Source of the DNA: Pratylenchus scribneri
Taxonomy: Eukaryota > Nematoda > Chromadorea > Rhabditida > Pratylenchidae
Direction: 5' to 3'
NCBI GenBank assembly: GCA_030063045.1
Contig: JAQSEB010000086.1
Location: 868,001-932,000 of the forward strand
Length of the DNA: 64,000 nucleotides
Shown: positions 37,827-49,700 of the stretch, piece after piece
How the letters are laid out: each line of letters starts with the position of its first letter
Position numbering within the stretch: the first letter of the stretch is position 1
Translations under genes and position numbers: made by a program
Notes under the pieces: model-generated
What the model saw: only the letters and a program-made list of their open reading frames with translations
The model's database searches: none
Told to the model about the DNA's origin: nothing

Positions 37827-38067
37827 ATGGAAAATATATTGAATTTGCCGACAATTTTTTGTGTCAAAAAATAATCTTATTTGAGGCCATATAAACTTGG
37901 CCATAACTTGATATTAGGGCTCCGGGTTAGGTTCGAGGCCAGGAAGGGATTATGGGCTAGGGAATCCTAAAGAAAAATTTGATTTGGCCAATTTATATGG
38001 CCTCAAAAAATAATATTTTTCGACACGAAAGAATTTCGACAAATTAATTATTTTTTCGGCAAATTAA
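37827..38067. repeat. Family D foldback element, TAGGGC-like loop
   Basis: Arms include TTGAGGCCATATAAACTTGG and TTATATGGCCTCAAAAAATA, with GAATTTGCCGA / TCGGCAAATT outside them. The loop at 37915-37970 contains TTAGGGCTCCGGGTTAGG. Confidence 0.7.
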
Positions 38068-38082
38068 TAGACTTCATCATAT

Positions 38083-38315
38083 TGGAAAATATATTGAATT
38101 TGCCGAAACACTTTTTTATGCCAAAAAATCTTTTTGAGGCCATAATTTGGCCATAACAAAGTATTGATGAGGCTTAGGATTAGGTTTAAGGTTAAGCTAG
38201 GATTAGAATGCTTAGGCTTTGAGGCATAGAAATCTTTTTTAAAAATCTGTTTTGTGGCCAAGTCATATGGCCCAAAATCATTTTTTGACATTTTGGCAAA
38301 TTCAATCCAAATTAA
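38083..38315. repeat. Family D foldback element, TTAGGC-like loop
   Basis: Same arm family as the element just before it. The loop at 38160-38225 contains GGCTTAGGATTAGGTTTAAG and ATGCTTAGGC. Confidence 0.65.
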
Positions 38316-38449
38316 TTTGTGAATATTTTTTTGTCCTTCCTTTTTGGATAATTAAACATAGAATCACGTAAAAAATGTTGTGCCCATTTTACGCAAAAAA
38401 AGGTAGAAGTCTTCTAAGTAAGGACAAAAGCTAGGCCAGCAGGTGTTTC

Positions 38450-38755
38450 TGCTCCATAATTTAACGAGACAATTGCAATTGAGAAGATGACGCGATATAC
38501 CATTTTAAAAGCATGAATTTCTTCTAAAAGGTGGCCCAATTAAAATTTTGTTTTATCAAATTTTAACATTTAAAAAATTAAAAATCTTTTGAGAAGGTGG
38601 CAAAGCTAGCTTGCAAGAGGAAATCTAATTTTTCTCCAAAAATTTCCCAAAATAAAAAAAATATTTTTTGGTAAATTTTTAGACAATTCTTTTAGCTTTC
38701 AAATAATATATCGCCTTCTTAAATTAATTATTGCCTCATTGAGCTATGGCCAAAA
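38450..38755. repeat. Family A MITE, diverged copy
   Basis: Both arms are readable (CGATATACCATTTTAAAAGC; TATATCGCCTTCTTAAATTA) with many substitutions. Confidence 0.6.
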
Positions 38756-40439
38756 ATCCAATACAATTTTCAATCGGCAAATTATCTTCGTCCCTACTTA
38801 AATTTTTGGCACATGAAAAAAACTGAAAAACAAAAATCCATTTTTTCATAGTCTGAAAATATGTCTGTGCTTTTCATTTTGCAGCTGTTTTCCGCTGCCA
38901 TTTGCAAAAATACAAGGCATTATCGAGCAACAAGCAATGAGGAACTAAGTGAGGATTTGGAGGAAATGGGCAAAAATGCCAATGAAAAAGGAGGGAAATG
39001 AGGGAAGAGAAAGGGTCGAATTAGCATGATTTATTGGGACGGACGACCTTTCCCTTCCCCTTCTTCGCCTTTCATTTTTTCTTATTTGGCCTACACGAAC
39101 TAAGTACTAGGCCATTTTTTTAGTGGCCACAAATTATCTTATTAGCAGCAGGAGAGGAAATTAAAAACAAACCAAAAGCAGTTTTAAAGGATTAATTATT
39201 TAATTTTAAAAATTTGAGGAAAATATTTATAGGTCTAAACAATAATATGATGCACATTTTTCCATTTGGCACAAAATGAAATCTAATTTTAGGCGAATAT
39301 TTTGTTCAAGAGAAAAGATGGCAGATTCAAAAAAAAATTTTTGGGATTCTTTCTACTACTAATATTTGATTGTAAAACGATGAAAAAAACATGATTTTAT
39401 GTTGACCAATTTTTGGGGGTTGCTGGTAGTCTAAGGTAATTTTAGAGAGAAAAAATCTGCACCAGGATAATTGACAGTATCAAAGGAAAAGTCTAGGGAA
39501 AATAAAATATTAAAGGTCAAAAAAGGAGAAGAACTCCTAAATTTGATGCCATTCATTCAATTTGAAATGTCCCGAAACAAAGAGGGAAAAACCTAATTTT
39601 AGGCACGCGTTTTTTACTTAAGCCATATTTTTTGGTTCGCATTTCCTTTTTAAATAACCCATGGATTCTATAAGTAATCCCATTGGACGAAAAATGGTGG
39701 GCGAATATATTTTTGGCCTCCTTTTTGGCCACATTCCAATCTATAAATAAAATATGCACTTGCACCTCTTATTTCTTTGGGCTTGGCCCTTGACCCTCCA
39801 TATTGCTCCTCCTTCCTTTTTCCATATTGGCGTTTGGCCCTGTCCAAAAGTGTTCCCATCATATTTTTTGGCCTAAACATTCAAAAGTGGCCATGCCATG
39901 GTTTTCCCCTTAAAAAGCCTCCCTCTTTTTTCAAAGCCGGTTCCCTCCTTCTTCTGATGAGATTTTCCCCTTTTTAGGCTAATATAGAAGACCAAACTCA
40001 TCAGCCAGTTTTGGCAAACCCCCCTTTTCGTTTTTATGTTTTTGGGATGGGTTTTTCCCGGAAAAGGGTGGCGGCCAATTTCCCCATTGCCCCCACCCAC
40101 ACATCCCCCCTACCTTTTCTATATTTGTTTTTAGGAAGCGGAAAAAGTTTTGAGTTAAATTTTGGGAGTAAAATGTTGGAATTTACGTGAAAATGCGTGG
40201 ATTGGGTTATCCGTTATCATAGAAGATGACACAAATGAGGCGGATTTAGACAAATTTGGTGGGAATTCACGAGAAAAATTAGAGGGGGCGGTTGGGCGAC
40301 ACAATATATGGATTGGCATTGGCATTTATATTTTTGGAGCATTGACATAAACAAATATGGCCGAATATGAATAAACACAATGCGATGTGAAATATTATCT
40401 CAAAACTAGCCTATTAGGTTTTAAGAAATTTCACCTAAA
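38756..40439. other. Intergenic DNA, no confident gene
   Basis: Apart from the possible exon at 39772-39873, there is a pyrimidine-rich GC-richer block at 39890-40120 that is open on the minus strand but unrecognised. Confidence 0.4.
39772..39873 (-). other. Coding-like segment, possible exon
   Basis: A GC-richer segment of about 100 bp lies between a possible acceptor (ATGTTTAG) and donor (GAG then GTGCAAGT) on the minus strand. One frame reads MMGTLLDRAKRQYGKRKEEQ and continues with basic residues. The dibasic RQYGKR could fit a processed amidated peptide, but there is only one such site and no signal peptide. A second frame is also open. Confidence 0.2.
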
Positions 40440-40625
40440 AAAATTATTCAAAGTCTTTGAGTGTAATAAACCTGAATTTGTTAAGGTAAATCAGCTTATT
40501 TTTAAATTATTTTAAATTTTCAAAAAATTTGAAAGACTCCTTTTATAGGGGATATTTAGGGCTTTCAAATGGCATATTGTCTTCCTGAATTGGCTGATTC
40601 CTTGTTGAGCAATAGCCAAAAGAAA
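40440..40625. repeat. Family A MITE, right half only
   Basis: Core motif TTGAGTGTAATAAACC and right arm are present; the left arm is missing. Confidence 0.65.
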
Positions 40626-40697
40626 TGTTGTGTGTTCAATCGGATTATAATTGGAAAGAGAGGAGAGGAAATGTTAACTGATTTTAACACATATACA

Positions 40698-41121
40698 TGT
40701 TGCAGCCGATCTCGTTTTTTAGCCGATCTCGTTTTCGGCATGTTCTAGCTTCTAGTTATCGTACAGACTTGATCTATAGCTCATTCGATTCGTCAGGGTC
40801 GGTTTTCTTTATAAGATTTCAATTTCAGAAAGATTTGACAAGTTTGAACCAAAGTTATGGCCAATTGAAATTTCGGGTTTTAAAACCGGTTTAACTAGGG
40901 TAGGGCTAGGGCTATGGTCATGCCGGCATGGGTTTTAGGGCTAGGGTAGGGTAGGCTAGGGCTAGGAAAAAGAATTAAAACTCTAAGTGGCCTAGGAACT
41001 GAGATATGGCCATTGGTCACAAATTACAATGTCTGCCACTGTACTATTTCTGTCAGAAAAAAACGAGATCGGCTAGCCGAATTCGAAATCGGCTAAAAAA
41101 CGAGATCGGCTGCAACATACA
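40698..41121. repeat. Foldback element with CTAGGG-rich core
   Basis: Ends are inverted: ATGTTGCAGCCGATCTCGTT and ATCGGCTGCAACAT, the left end carrying the CCGATCTCGTTTT motif twice. ATACAT lies just outside both ends and may be the target duplication. Inside, CGTACAGACTTGATC and GCTCATTCGATTCG match the 13050 element. The core at 40905-40980 is rich in GGGCTAGGGTAGGG. Confidence 0.75.
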
Positions 41122-41732
41122 TAAGATGTTCAAACAAAATTAGCCAATTTTTAGCTCAAAAGTACAACCCAAATTGACTCACATTTTAGTCCCGTTTTTA
41201 AGTCAAAATAATCAGATTTGAATTTATGGCCAATTTGGGGAGTAAAAGGGACCGGAAAAGGAAAAAAGTGGCGAATTTGTGGGCGCTGATTCCATTTCAG
41301 GAAGGAAAGAAGAAACATCACATTTTTTGGGGGTGTAGGCCAAAAATGGAATAGAAGGGCCGCCTTCAAGCGAATGGGGCCAAAATTGTGAGTTCAATTG
41401 AGGAGGACGTGAATGTGAATGGGGGGATGGGGGAGGGAGGATAGGGGTGGGCCAAGTTCATTAGGATGGGGTGAGGGAAAAGCGTGGAATTAGTTTTTTA
41501 TGGCCACTCTTTTTGCCCCATATGGGTCCCCACTTCCCACACATTTAAAAAGATCCAATGAACTCCACAATATTCTCACGCAAAAATTGGAACAATAAAT
41601 CTGAGAGAGGAAATTTTTTATTAAGCGTGCTAATTTTGATGGCATTTCAAAGCATTTTAAATTGTTGCGGAATTTCATTTTAATTGGAAAATATTGTTTG
41701 AATTTGGGAGGGGTCATTTGATTGAATACATG

Positions 41733-42030
41733 CTGCATCGATTCTTTTAACTATATCTCAACAAGGAAGCAACCAATTTGAGAAGGAGATATGCCATTTT
41801 AAAGCCCAAATGTCCTCTAAAAAGTTGCCTTTTTAATTTTATTAAATTCAAGCTTTTGTAGAAGTTATATGTCTTTATGTTTAATAAACCCGAACATTTT
41901 AGAAAAATGTGCTTAATTTACAAAATGCTTTAAATTTTCAAAAATTAGAAAAGCCATTTTTTAGAGGACATTTAGGGCTTTCAAATGGCATATCGCCTAC
42001 CTGAATTGGTTGCTTCCTTGTTTATTTATG
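41733..42030. repeat. Family A MITE, full copy
   Basis: Both arms are close to consensus. Confidence 0.85.
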
Positions 42031-42639
42031 TCCAAAAGAAAGGCACCAGTTAATGATATAGCATTACTCTATAAAAAATTTTCCCCTAACGTGAATTTAT
42101 TGGTTGATTAGAAAAGAAAGGAAAATAAAAATAATTAAATTCTGCTTAAATTTGATTTCGAAAATAGAAGGAAAAGCCAAAAATGTTTAGGAAGCGAACA
42201 TCATCGGATGAATTGTTTTGTTGGTGGTGCCAATTTGGTGCCATCCCAGTTCGCCCTTCCTTTCTTCAAATAAATAAACTCATTTGTTTTCTTTCCGGCG
42301 TGCCAAAAATAAGGGAAAAAGTTTTTGGTGGATTTTTCGCGGAAAATGCGCGAAAATCAAAGTTCATTGAGAAAAATTCCCTGCTTTATGCCCTTCGGCC
42401 TCCTTTCCATCATTGGAAATGGAAAGTGCAGAAAAAAATGGAGGGATGATGTGCGCAAATAAATAATAAATATTCATGGATTTGAAAGGGAATTGAAGGA
42501 AAAGTGGCTCAAATGAAAATGATGATAGAAGGTTGGTGGATGGCACGACCCAATAAAAAAAGTGTGCCACCCTCCCTCTTCCAAATTTAAATAGCAACAA
42601 CTTCTTTCAGTATCATCATTTCCATAAATATGGCCCGTA

Positions 42640-42945
42640 CTTTTGACCATATCTCAACAATGAAGTAACCAATTTTGGAAGGCGATATGTGCCATTTGAA
42701 AGCCCTAAATGTCCTCTAAAAGTGGCTTAAATAATTTTTTGAAAACTTAAAATATTTGTAAAATAAGCAGCTTTTCCTTAAAATGTTCGGATTTATTACA
42801 CTCAAAGCCATGTATTAATTTTTAAGCTAGATTATAGAATTTTATAAAATTAGAAAAGCCACTTTTTAGGACATTTAAGGCTTTCAAATGGCATATCGCC
42901 TTCCTGAATTGGTTGCTTCCTTGTTGAGTTATGGCCAAAAGAATG
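42640..42945. repeat. Family A MITE, full copy
   Basis: Near consensus. Its right arm encodes the spurious peptide MAYRLPELVASLLSYGQK in one frame. Confidence 0.85.
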
Positions 42946-43077
42946 TCCTAGGTACTGAAATGCCCACAAATGGCATGATATTCAAATTTTTCCAGGAAAA
43001 CTGCCGTGGCCCTTGCCTATATGATTATGTTTTGAACCGCATAATTTTGGCACTAATTTTATCATGTTTTTATTTGG

Positions 43078-43296
43078 ATGGAAGCGGATGGCGGAAAAAC
43101 AAGCTACCGGCGGAACTTCTTCCTCTTTTTTGCCCCCTCTGGCAATTTGCAATCCACGCCGGTCAATTTGAAGGGCACTAGACTGGCAAAAAAATTATTG
43201 GCAAAATTGGGGGTGGAAGAGGAATTCCGTGAATCCAGGCAAATTTGTGTGAGGGAAATGCCCTTTTTAAAATTTGTTCGGAAAAAATTATGGTGA
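43078..43296 (+). other. Coding-like ORF, unassigned
   Basis: A 72-codon open frame with balanced codons and a basic C-terminus (FLKFVRKKLW then stop). A possible acceptor lies at the GGATGGAAG before it. It may be the last exon of a small plus-strand gene, but no upstream exon or family was recognised. Confidence 0.25.
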
Positions 43297-46142
43297 ATTC
43301 ATTGAAAAAAGTTCTTTTTGAGTTGGGGCCATTTTAGAAAGCAATTGGAACCGAAATGAAATAAACTCTTCCTATAAATATAATGAACTCATATCCGAAA
43401 TTGATCTTTTAAAAAATCTATAAAATATAATTAAATATTACTTAGAGAATTAGGAATGAGCAAAAAACTGGGAACGTTTGTTATTTGTTTCATGAGATGA
43501 ACTTTGACACGCAAAGCTTTAGAACCGCTTAAAGTATTGGAATAATTTTACTACATTTTATATCAATTTAAATAGCTGGATTAGATCTATCCAAATTTTA
43601 AAGTAATTGGATTGAATTAGATTTACAAAATTATAGCCCAATAATAGAAAACAATTATGCCAAAAATTGGGTGCATCCCTTATTCTGGAAATCATATTTT
43701 AGGCAAGGCAGAACTCAACTTTAATTTTAAGTATAATTTATTGGCATCAATGGCTAAAGATTGTTCTTCAAAATGATAACAATTAATCATGAAATAATTT
43801 GATGCTTCCAGAATTAGGCTGCGTTAAAATTGGTTGCAAACTCTCAAATTGAATGAAAGTCCAAAATTGTTTTCCAGCCAAAATTAAACGCGGAAAAATG
43901 TTCAATTTATTTGTGAAGAATAAAATCTGGATGCCATTGCCATATTTGCAATTGAAGGGAAAATATCTTTAGTTAGATGAACATTTCTGTTCCCGACAAT
44001 TTGGGAAAAAATGTTCGTTGGCCAAATATATTCTTTCATTTTTCTGTGTTTGTCTTTTCTAGGAAAGGAACGTCCAAAATCGAAAAATGTCAAATTCAGA
44101 AATTGAGAATTAGTGGTTAGATTGGGCAACAAAAAAAAACAAATTAGTGAACTCTGGGAAATGACCCTAAATAATCCAAGTTTACTGGAATTTAATTTGG
44201 GCATCCAATTTTGCATGCATTTTTCAAGTGAATAAGAGTTTTTAAGTTTTACATATTTGGTACCATTTTATACCCATAATTTGGCTGAATTAATTAAGAC
44301 AGGAAAAAATGGTTTGATTTTGATGGAAATTATAAAAACTTATGGCGACCAAATTGGCAAGCTAGCCAAAAATAGGATAATTTTCATTTTTATTAAGAAG
44401 TTTCCGGTTAATTTTAATTTGTTCAATCATTTTGATATTAAAATGTTCTCCAAAATGAGCTCAATCAAATGGTATAAATTTTTTATTAATGGCTTGGAAG
44501 CTTGCTTAGATATTGGACAATGTGCAAAATTCGGGTGGCCAAATTAATCATAAATGAACTTCTTAAATTTCTAAAATATGTACTTTTAAATTATTTTAAT
44601 TTTAATAGCAAATTGTAAATTACAAACCATAAGAAAAAATGGATGGTAAATTCTTTGGAAAAAATGGAAAAAAAATGTGAGAAAAGAGGAAATTTTGTCT
44701 GGTCCAATTTGCATCCATTTTGCCTCTCACAAACCTATGCGGTAATGTTTTCTTTTGAGGGGGAATAATTGGGAAGGAAGGAAGGAAGAAAAATTGGTCA
44801 ATTCCCTGAAGAAAAAGTGGCATAAAAAAGTGCCATTGGCAGGCATAATTTTGGATAATAAGAATAAGAAATAACATCCTCATTTATTCATAGAGAGTAT
44901 TTGGGCCAAATTCGTCTTTTAGCATATTCTTATTCTGGAAGCATTAAACCGTTTTTAACAAATTTAGTGGCATTTTAAGAAGCAATGTTTTGACCATTGA
45001 ATGAATACAGTATAAATTTCATAAATTAATTTGGAGATTCATCCTTTGCTCAAATTCAGAAATAAGGCGTGAAAACCATTTATGAATTCATTTTTCAATC
45101 TTTTATGCTAATTCTGTGAATTTTAAGTCAAAAAAAAATAATTTATTGGATAGCCAAAAGTCTTCACTTCCATCAGATATAAAATTTTGTAAAATTTTTA
45201 CATTTCTTAAAGTTTTATTAAAAAGCTTCGCGGGCAGAACATCTTCCCTTGAAAAATGTGCGCGCACATATTTTTTCATATGAATTCTGTGAATTTTAGA
45301 GACTAATCAAATTATTTTATATTTATTGGATAGCCAAGAGTCTGCACTTTAATTTGATCTAAAATTCTTTAAAATTCCTTCAATCGTTAAAGCATTAAAA
45401 CTTAAAAGCTTCGCCACGCAAAGCATATCCTTCATTCATTGAATAAACGCACCAAATTTTTGGTCATAATTCTGATAATTTTTAAAACAAATCAAATTAC
45501 TTTAAACTTCATTGAATATATTTAAACCCGATCTTATAAAATTCTATTAATTTTTTTTTCTTTTTTTTTTAAATTTTAAACAGACTCGCGCCGCCTCATT
45601 CTCATTCATCAGCGTTCCTTCATATAAATTTGCATTTGGGCGGAATAATTTACCTAAAAAGAAAGGAGATGGTCTCATTTGAAGCTTGTTTACATTTATT
45701 TTTCCGCTTTTATACATTTTTTTTATATTAAGTTATCAGCCATGCTCCTTTTTTGTGTGTTTTTTCCGGAATGGCCTGCCCCATTTGACTTGCCCTTGGG
45801 CAACCTTCATTTTGTGACAGGCACAAAAATTGCAAAAACAAAAAAAAATGCAACAACAAAACAAGGAAGATTTTTGGGCATTCCTGGAAAATGAATATTT
45901 TTGAAGGGATTTTTTGCTATTTACGGCAAAATAAATGCCAAAATAAAATGTAGAAAATTCCAATTTTTGCACTTCAATAAAATATGTGTGTTTTTCAGCC
46001 GTTGGTGATTAAATTTTTGGCCACTTGAGTGAAGTAGCAAAGGAAGATATTCAGCGATAAATTGGCCAAAGGGGCACATCAATTGGGCCAAAAAATATTT
46101 GATGGCAATGATAAGTGTCATAGGAGGATTCAGTACCAGTCG
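43297..46142. other. Intergenic DNA, no gene found
   Basis: Apart from three diverged tandem units at 45080-45560, I see no exon-like or repeated structure. Confidence 0.45.
45080..45560. repeat. Three diverged tandem units, about 170 bp
   Basis: Units share AATTCTGTGAATTTTA, an AATCAAATTA...TTTATTGGATAGCCAA block, and an AAAGCTTCGC block. Related to the two-copy repeat at 17160-17520. Confidence 0.55.
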
Positions 46143-46450
46143 GTGCCATTCTTTTGGCCATAGTTCATCAAGGAAGCAATCAATTCAGGAAGGCAATATG
46201 CTATTTGATAACCCAAAATGTCCTCTAAAAAGTGGCCTTTCAAATTTTTTGAAAATTAAACAATTAGTAAAATAGGTGGCTTTTCCTCAAAATGATTCAG
46301 TTTAATTACAATTACAATCAAAGTCATTTAAAGCAACTTAAAAGGTTGAATTTATTAAATTTAATAAGCACTACTTTTAGAAGATATTTTGGGCTTTCAA
46401 ATGGTATATATTTCCCTCACTGGCAATTGCCTCTTCTAAAAGAATAACCA
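46143..46450. repeat. Family A MITE, copy 3' of the CNG gene
   Basis: The left arm is near consensus and the right arm diverged. It lies about 300 bp beyond the CNG stop codon. Confidence 0.75.
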
Positions 46451-46594
46451 AAGTAATAGTAGAAATGACAGTATTAATGAGTATTGATATTGACCCTAGC
46501 CCTTCTTCACACAATAATATGGAGAAAAAATAATTAATTTTTTTCTTTGTTAAATGAAAGTTAATGTCCAAAGAAACTGAAATTATGGAAAAAT

Positions 46595-46600
46595 TTATTA
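46595..46600 (-). promoter_or_regulatory. Candidate polyadenylation signal of CNG gene
   Basis: AATAAA on the minus strand about 145 nt after the stop codon. Consistent with a short 3' UTR, but one such hexamer is weak evidence in AT-rich DNA. Confidence 0.35.
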
Positions 46601-46741
46601 TTTTAAAAATGGGCGTTTTTATGCCATAAAATCTTGGCCAACAATTGATTCAGTATCTCCAAAAAAACATTGAACTATCCAAAAATTTGTTCTTTTAAAA
46701 ATGGTCATTTTATGGCCATAAAAATGTGGCCAAATCATCAT

Positions 46742-49700
46742 TCATTGCCCCTCTTCTTCTTCTTTGTCCATTAGCCATTTTTTCACGTCCATTTGTTCGT
46801 CCTTTGCCATTATTTTCGTTTTATTTGTACTCATTGCCCATTGCCGATGCAGGAGGCGGGTTTTGAGCCGTGGCCTTTGTTCCAAATATTCTTGCTCCAA
46901 TTTACTGATCCATTTTTTCAAATCCATCGACGAATTCTGTGCATTAAAAAAATTCATTTAAATTCATTTGATTATGTTTTTGGATTGGGTTTAACCAATT
47001 CTAACTTAGTTTTGAACCATTAAACCAAAATAGGTTTAAACCGTTTAATACCCTTTAATTGTTGACCAAACCATGACAAATTATATACCATTCAATGCGT
47101 TTTGATCAGTTCTATCCAATTTTGGGTATATGCTTTGGGAATGTAGGACAAACTCTCCCTAAACCATTATAATTCTTTTGACTTTATTAAATAATATTTA
47201 TCCGCAAATTTTCCCAATTTTCCTAAAATTTTCCATTTCATTCCATTTAATACCACAAAATTTCTTTCGGCCATTTCAACTTCATTCCCAATGGAATTGA
47301 TGGCCCTTTGGACTTTTTGAAGGCGTCTTTCCACTGAACAATGCTCCAAAATGTTCGTTTCGCCGAATTCATCTTCAGCGAATTCCTCGCCCAAATCGGC
47401 GAACATATCCGCCACCGTGGATCGTCGGCCGGAACTTCGACGTTGGAAGAAAAATTCTGTGAAATTTGAGCGAATAAATTTACTGATTAATTAGAGGGGA
47501 TAAGTTATTGAGGTGCTGGCCAACTTGTCGCCGTTTAAAATAATTCATCAAGGTTCGAACCAATTTTGGCAATTCTATCAAATTAAAGAGCAGACTTTTG
47601 GCTATCCAATAAACTTAATTTTATTTAAATTGGTTCAGAATTGATGGAGTTATGTTCAAAAAACCAATTAATTCTCTAATCCACTAATCCATGATAAAAA
47701 AAACATTTTATATAGTTTTTTGGTCACAACTACAATAATTCGAAAACAATTTAAATAAAATTAATATTATTAGATAGCCAAAAGGCTTTGTTTTAATTTA
47801 ATACTAAAATCATTAATATTAGTTCATTCCTTATTGAGCTATTTTAAACGGCGTCCAGGCGTATCCATTGAGGGAAATGTTCTCACTGATTTTCCCTGAA
47901 GGAATTATCCAAAATAATTGTTTACCTTCACTGTCAAATGATTTTGGCGATGCAGAATATTGTCCATTGCGCCAATTCCAACGTTGCTCATGCCATTGCC
48001 GTATCAAATTTGCTGTAAAATATGGCCAAAAATTCCCTCACATTACACACACCCGGGAATGATTAAATTTTTTTTTGATTTTGGCCATAGCTCAATAAGG
48101 CAATAACCAATCTGTGGGAGAGTGATATAGCAATGAAGAGTTGAAAGTCCTCTATGGGCAGTATACATTTTTTATTAATTTATATTTAAGGTTAAAAATG
48201 TTAAATTGCCTTTAAATGTAATAAACCGAACATTTTAAGGAAAAGACACTTATTCACAAATTATTTTAAATTTTCAAAAAGTTAGAAAAACCATTTTTAG
48301 AGGACATTTAGGGTTTTAAAATGGCAAATCACTTCCCTAAATTGGTTATTGGGCCTTATTAAGATATGGGGATTCGAACCTTTTCGCCTGACCATCCGCC
48401 GACAATGCGGATATTCCTCAAAGGCGGCAGCCAATGAATCGTGCCCAATTGTGCAGAGACAAGAATAGCCAATGGAACGAATCTTTTTATAATAAATATA
48501 AATATTTTAACACACATTTTTAAGGAGTTTTCATCCTACATTCCAAAAGCATATACCCAAAAATTGGATAGAGTTGGTCAAAACGCATTGAATGGTATTG
48601 GTATATAATTTTGCCATGGTTTGGTCAACAATTAAAGGATATTAAACGGTTTAAACCCATTTTGGTTTAATGGTTTAAAAATAAGTTAGAATTGGTTAAA
48701 CCCTCAAACGAAAACATAATCAAATTATGCGTCTTTATGAGATCTATTGATTGAATATAAGATTTTGGGGTCTTCTATAAATTTTCCAACCGTTTACTGA
48801 TTTAAGCTACTTTAATTTCACGCCAAAATGATTTTCCTAAACAATTATCCTACTAAATCCACACCCCAACTGACCGTATATGGCGTTTTGGACTCTGTAA
48901 GCAGGGGCCAATCCCCGTAAATGTCGCCTTCATGCAAAAATCTGTTCGGTCGATTGGCATAAAAAAATAGCCTCGGGCTAATTGAACGATTGCCACCGGA
49001 CGAGGATTGGCCATCCACCAAATCGAAGTCCTCTTCCAACAATATTTCCAATTGGCCATGCTTTACAATGAATAATTCCTGCAGCGGTGGGGGATTTTAA
49101 AATGTGGGTGGAACAATGAAAGAGAAATTTTGTATAAAAATTTAAAAAATCACTCACATCAGTGCCAAAAAATAGAAATAATCCAAATGGAATGGATGTA
49201 ATGGAAAAAGAGAAGAATAATTAAATTGGCAAAATTATATGCCTTAAATCCTCTATTAGAAGCCCATCCTAGAGAGGCTCTTAAAATTATAAGCCCATAG
49301 GCTTCTAATAGAGGATTTACATACGTAAATTTGACCTGCTTAATTGGTGCCCTTTTGAACTATTATTTTCCTCTAAAATGATTTGTTTCGTTGACCATTT
49401 TCTCTTCAAAATTTATCATTTCCAATTAGTCATGTTTTACCATGAATAAGATATTAAAAGAATTAAAGAATGTTGTGCCAATATTCAAAAGTCCTTGAAA
49501 GCCAAATGCAGAAGGAAAGATGAATTATAAACCGCGACTTTTTAGGCTTCTCAGAATTAGCGTTAGCCTGCTTCCTTCCAAATTTGACTGATCGGAGGAA
49601 TATTTGTTGGCCCATCAGAGCAAATTTATGTAAAAAAAAATATGGCCATTTATTTGTCATCCCTTTTTTACCTGATAGTAAAAAAGGAAAAACCAATAAA

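Larger units (their letters stand above)
36191..38449. other. Intergenic DNA, no gene found
   Basis: Contains CAGGGTTTCC (36191), like one end of the 51359 hAT element but with no partner end found. An ATATGGCA-rich stretch follows at 36230-36280. Other content: a diverged duplication around TTATTAGAGGAAATTCGAT and TTAATAGAGGAATTTCGAT (36780-36960), and two foldback elements. Confidence 0.45.
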
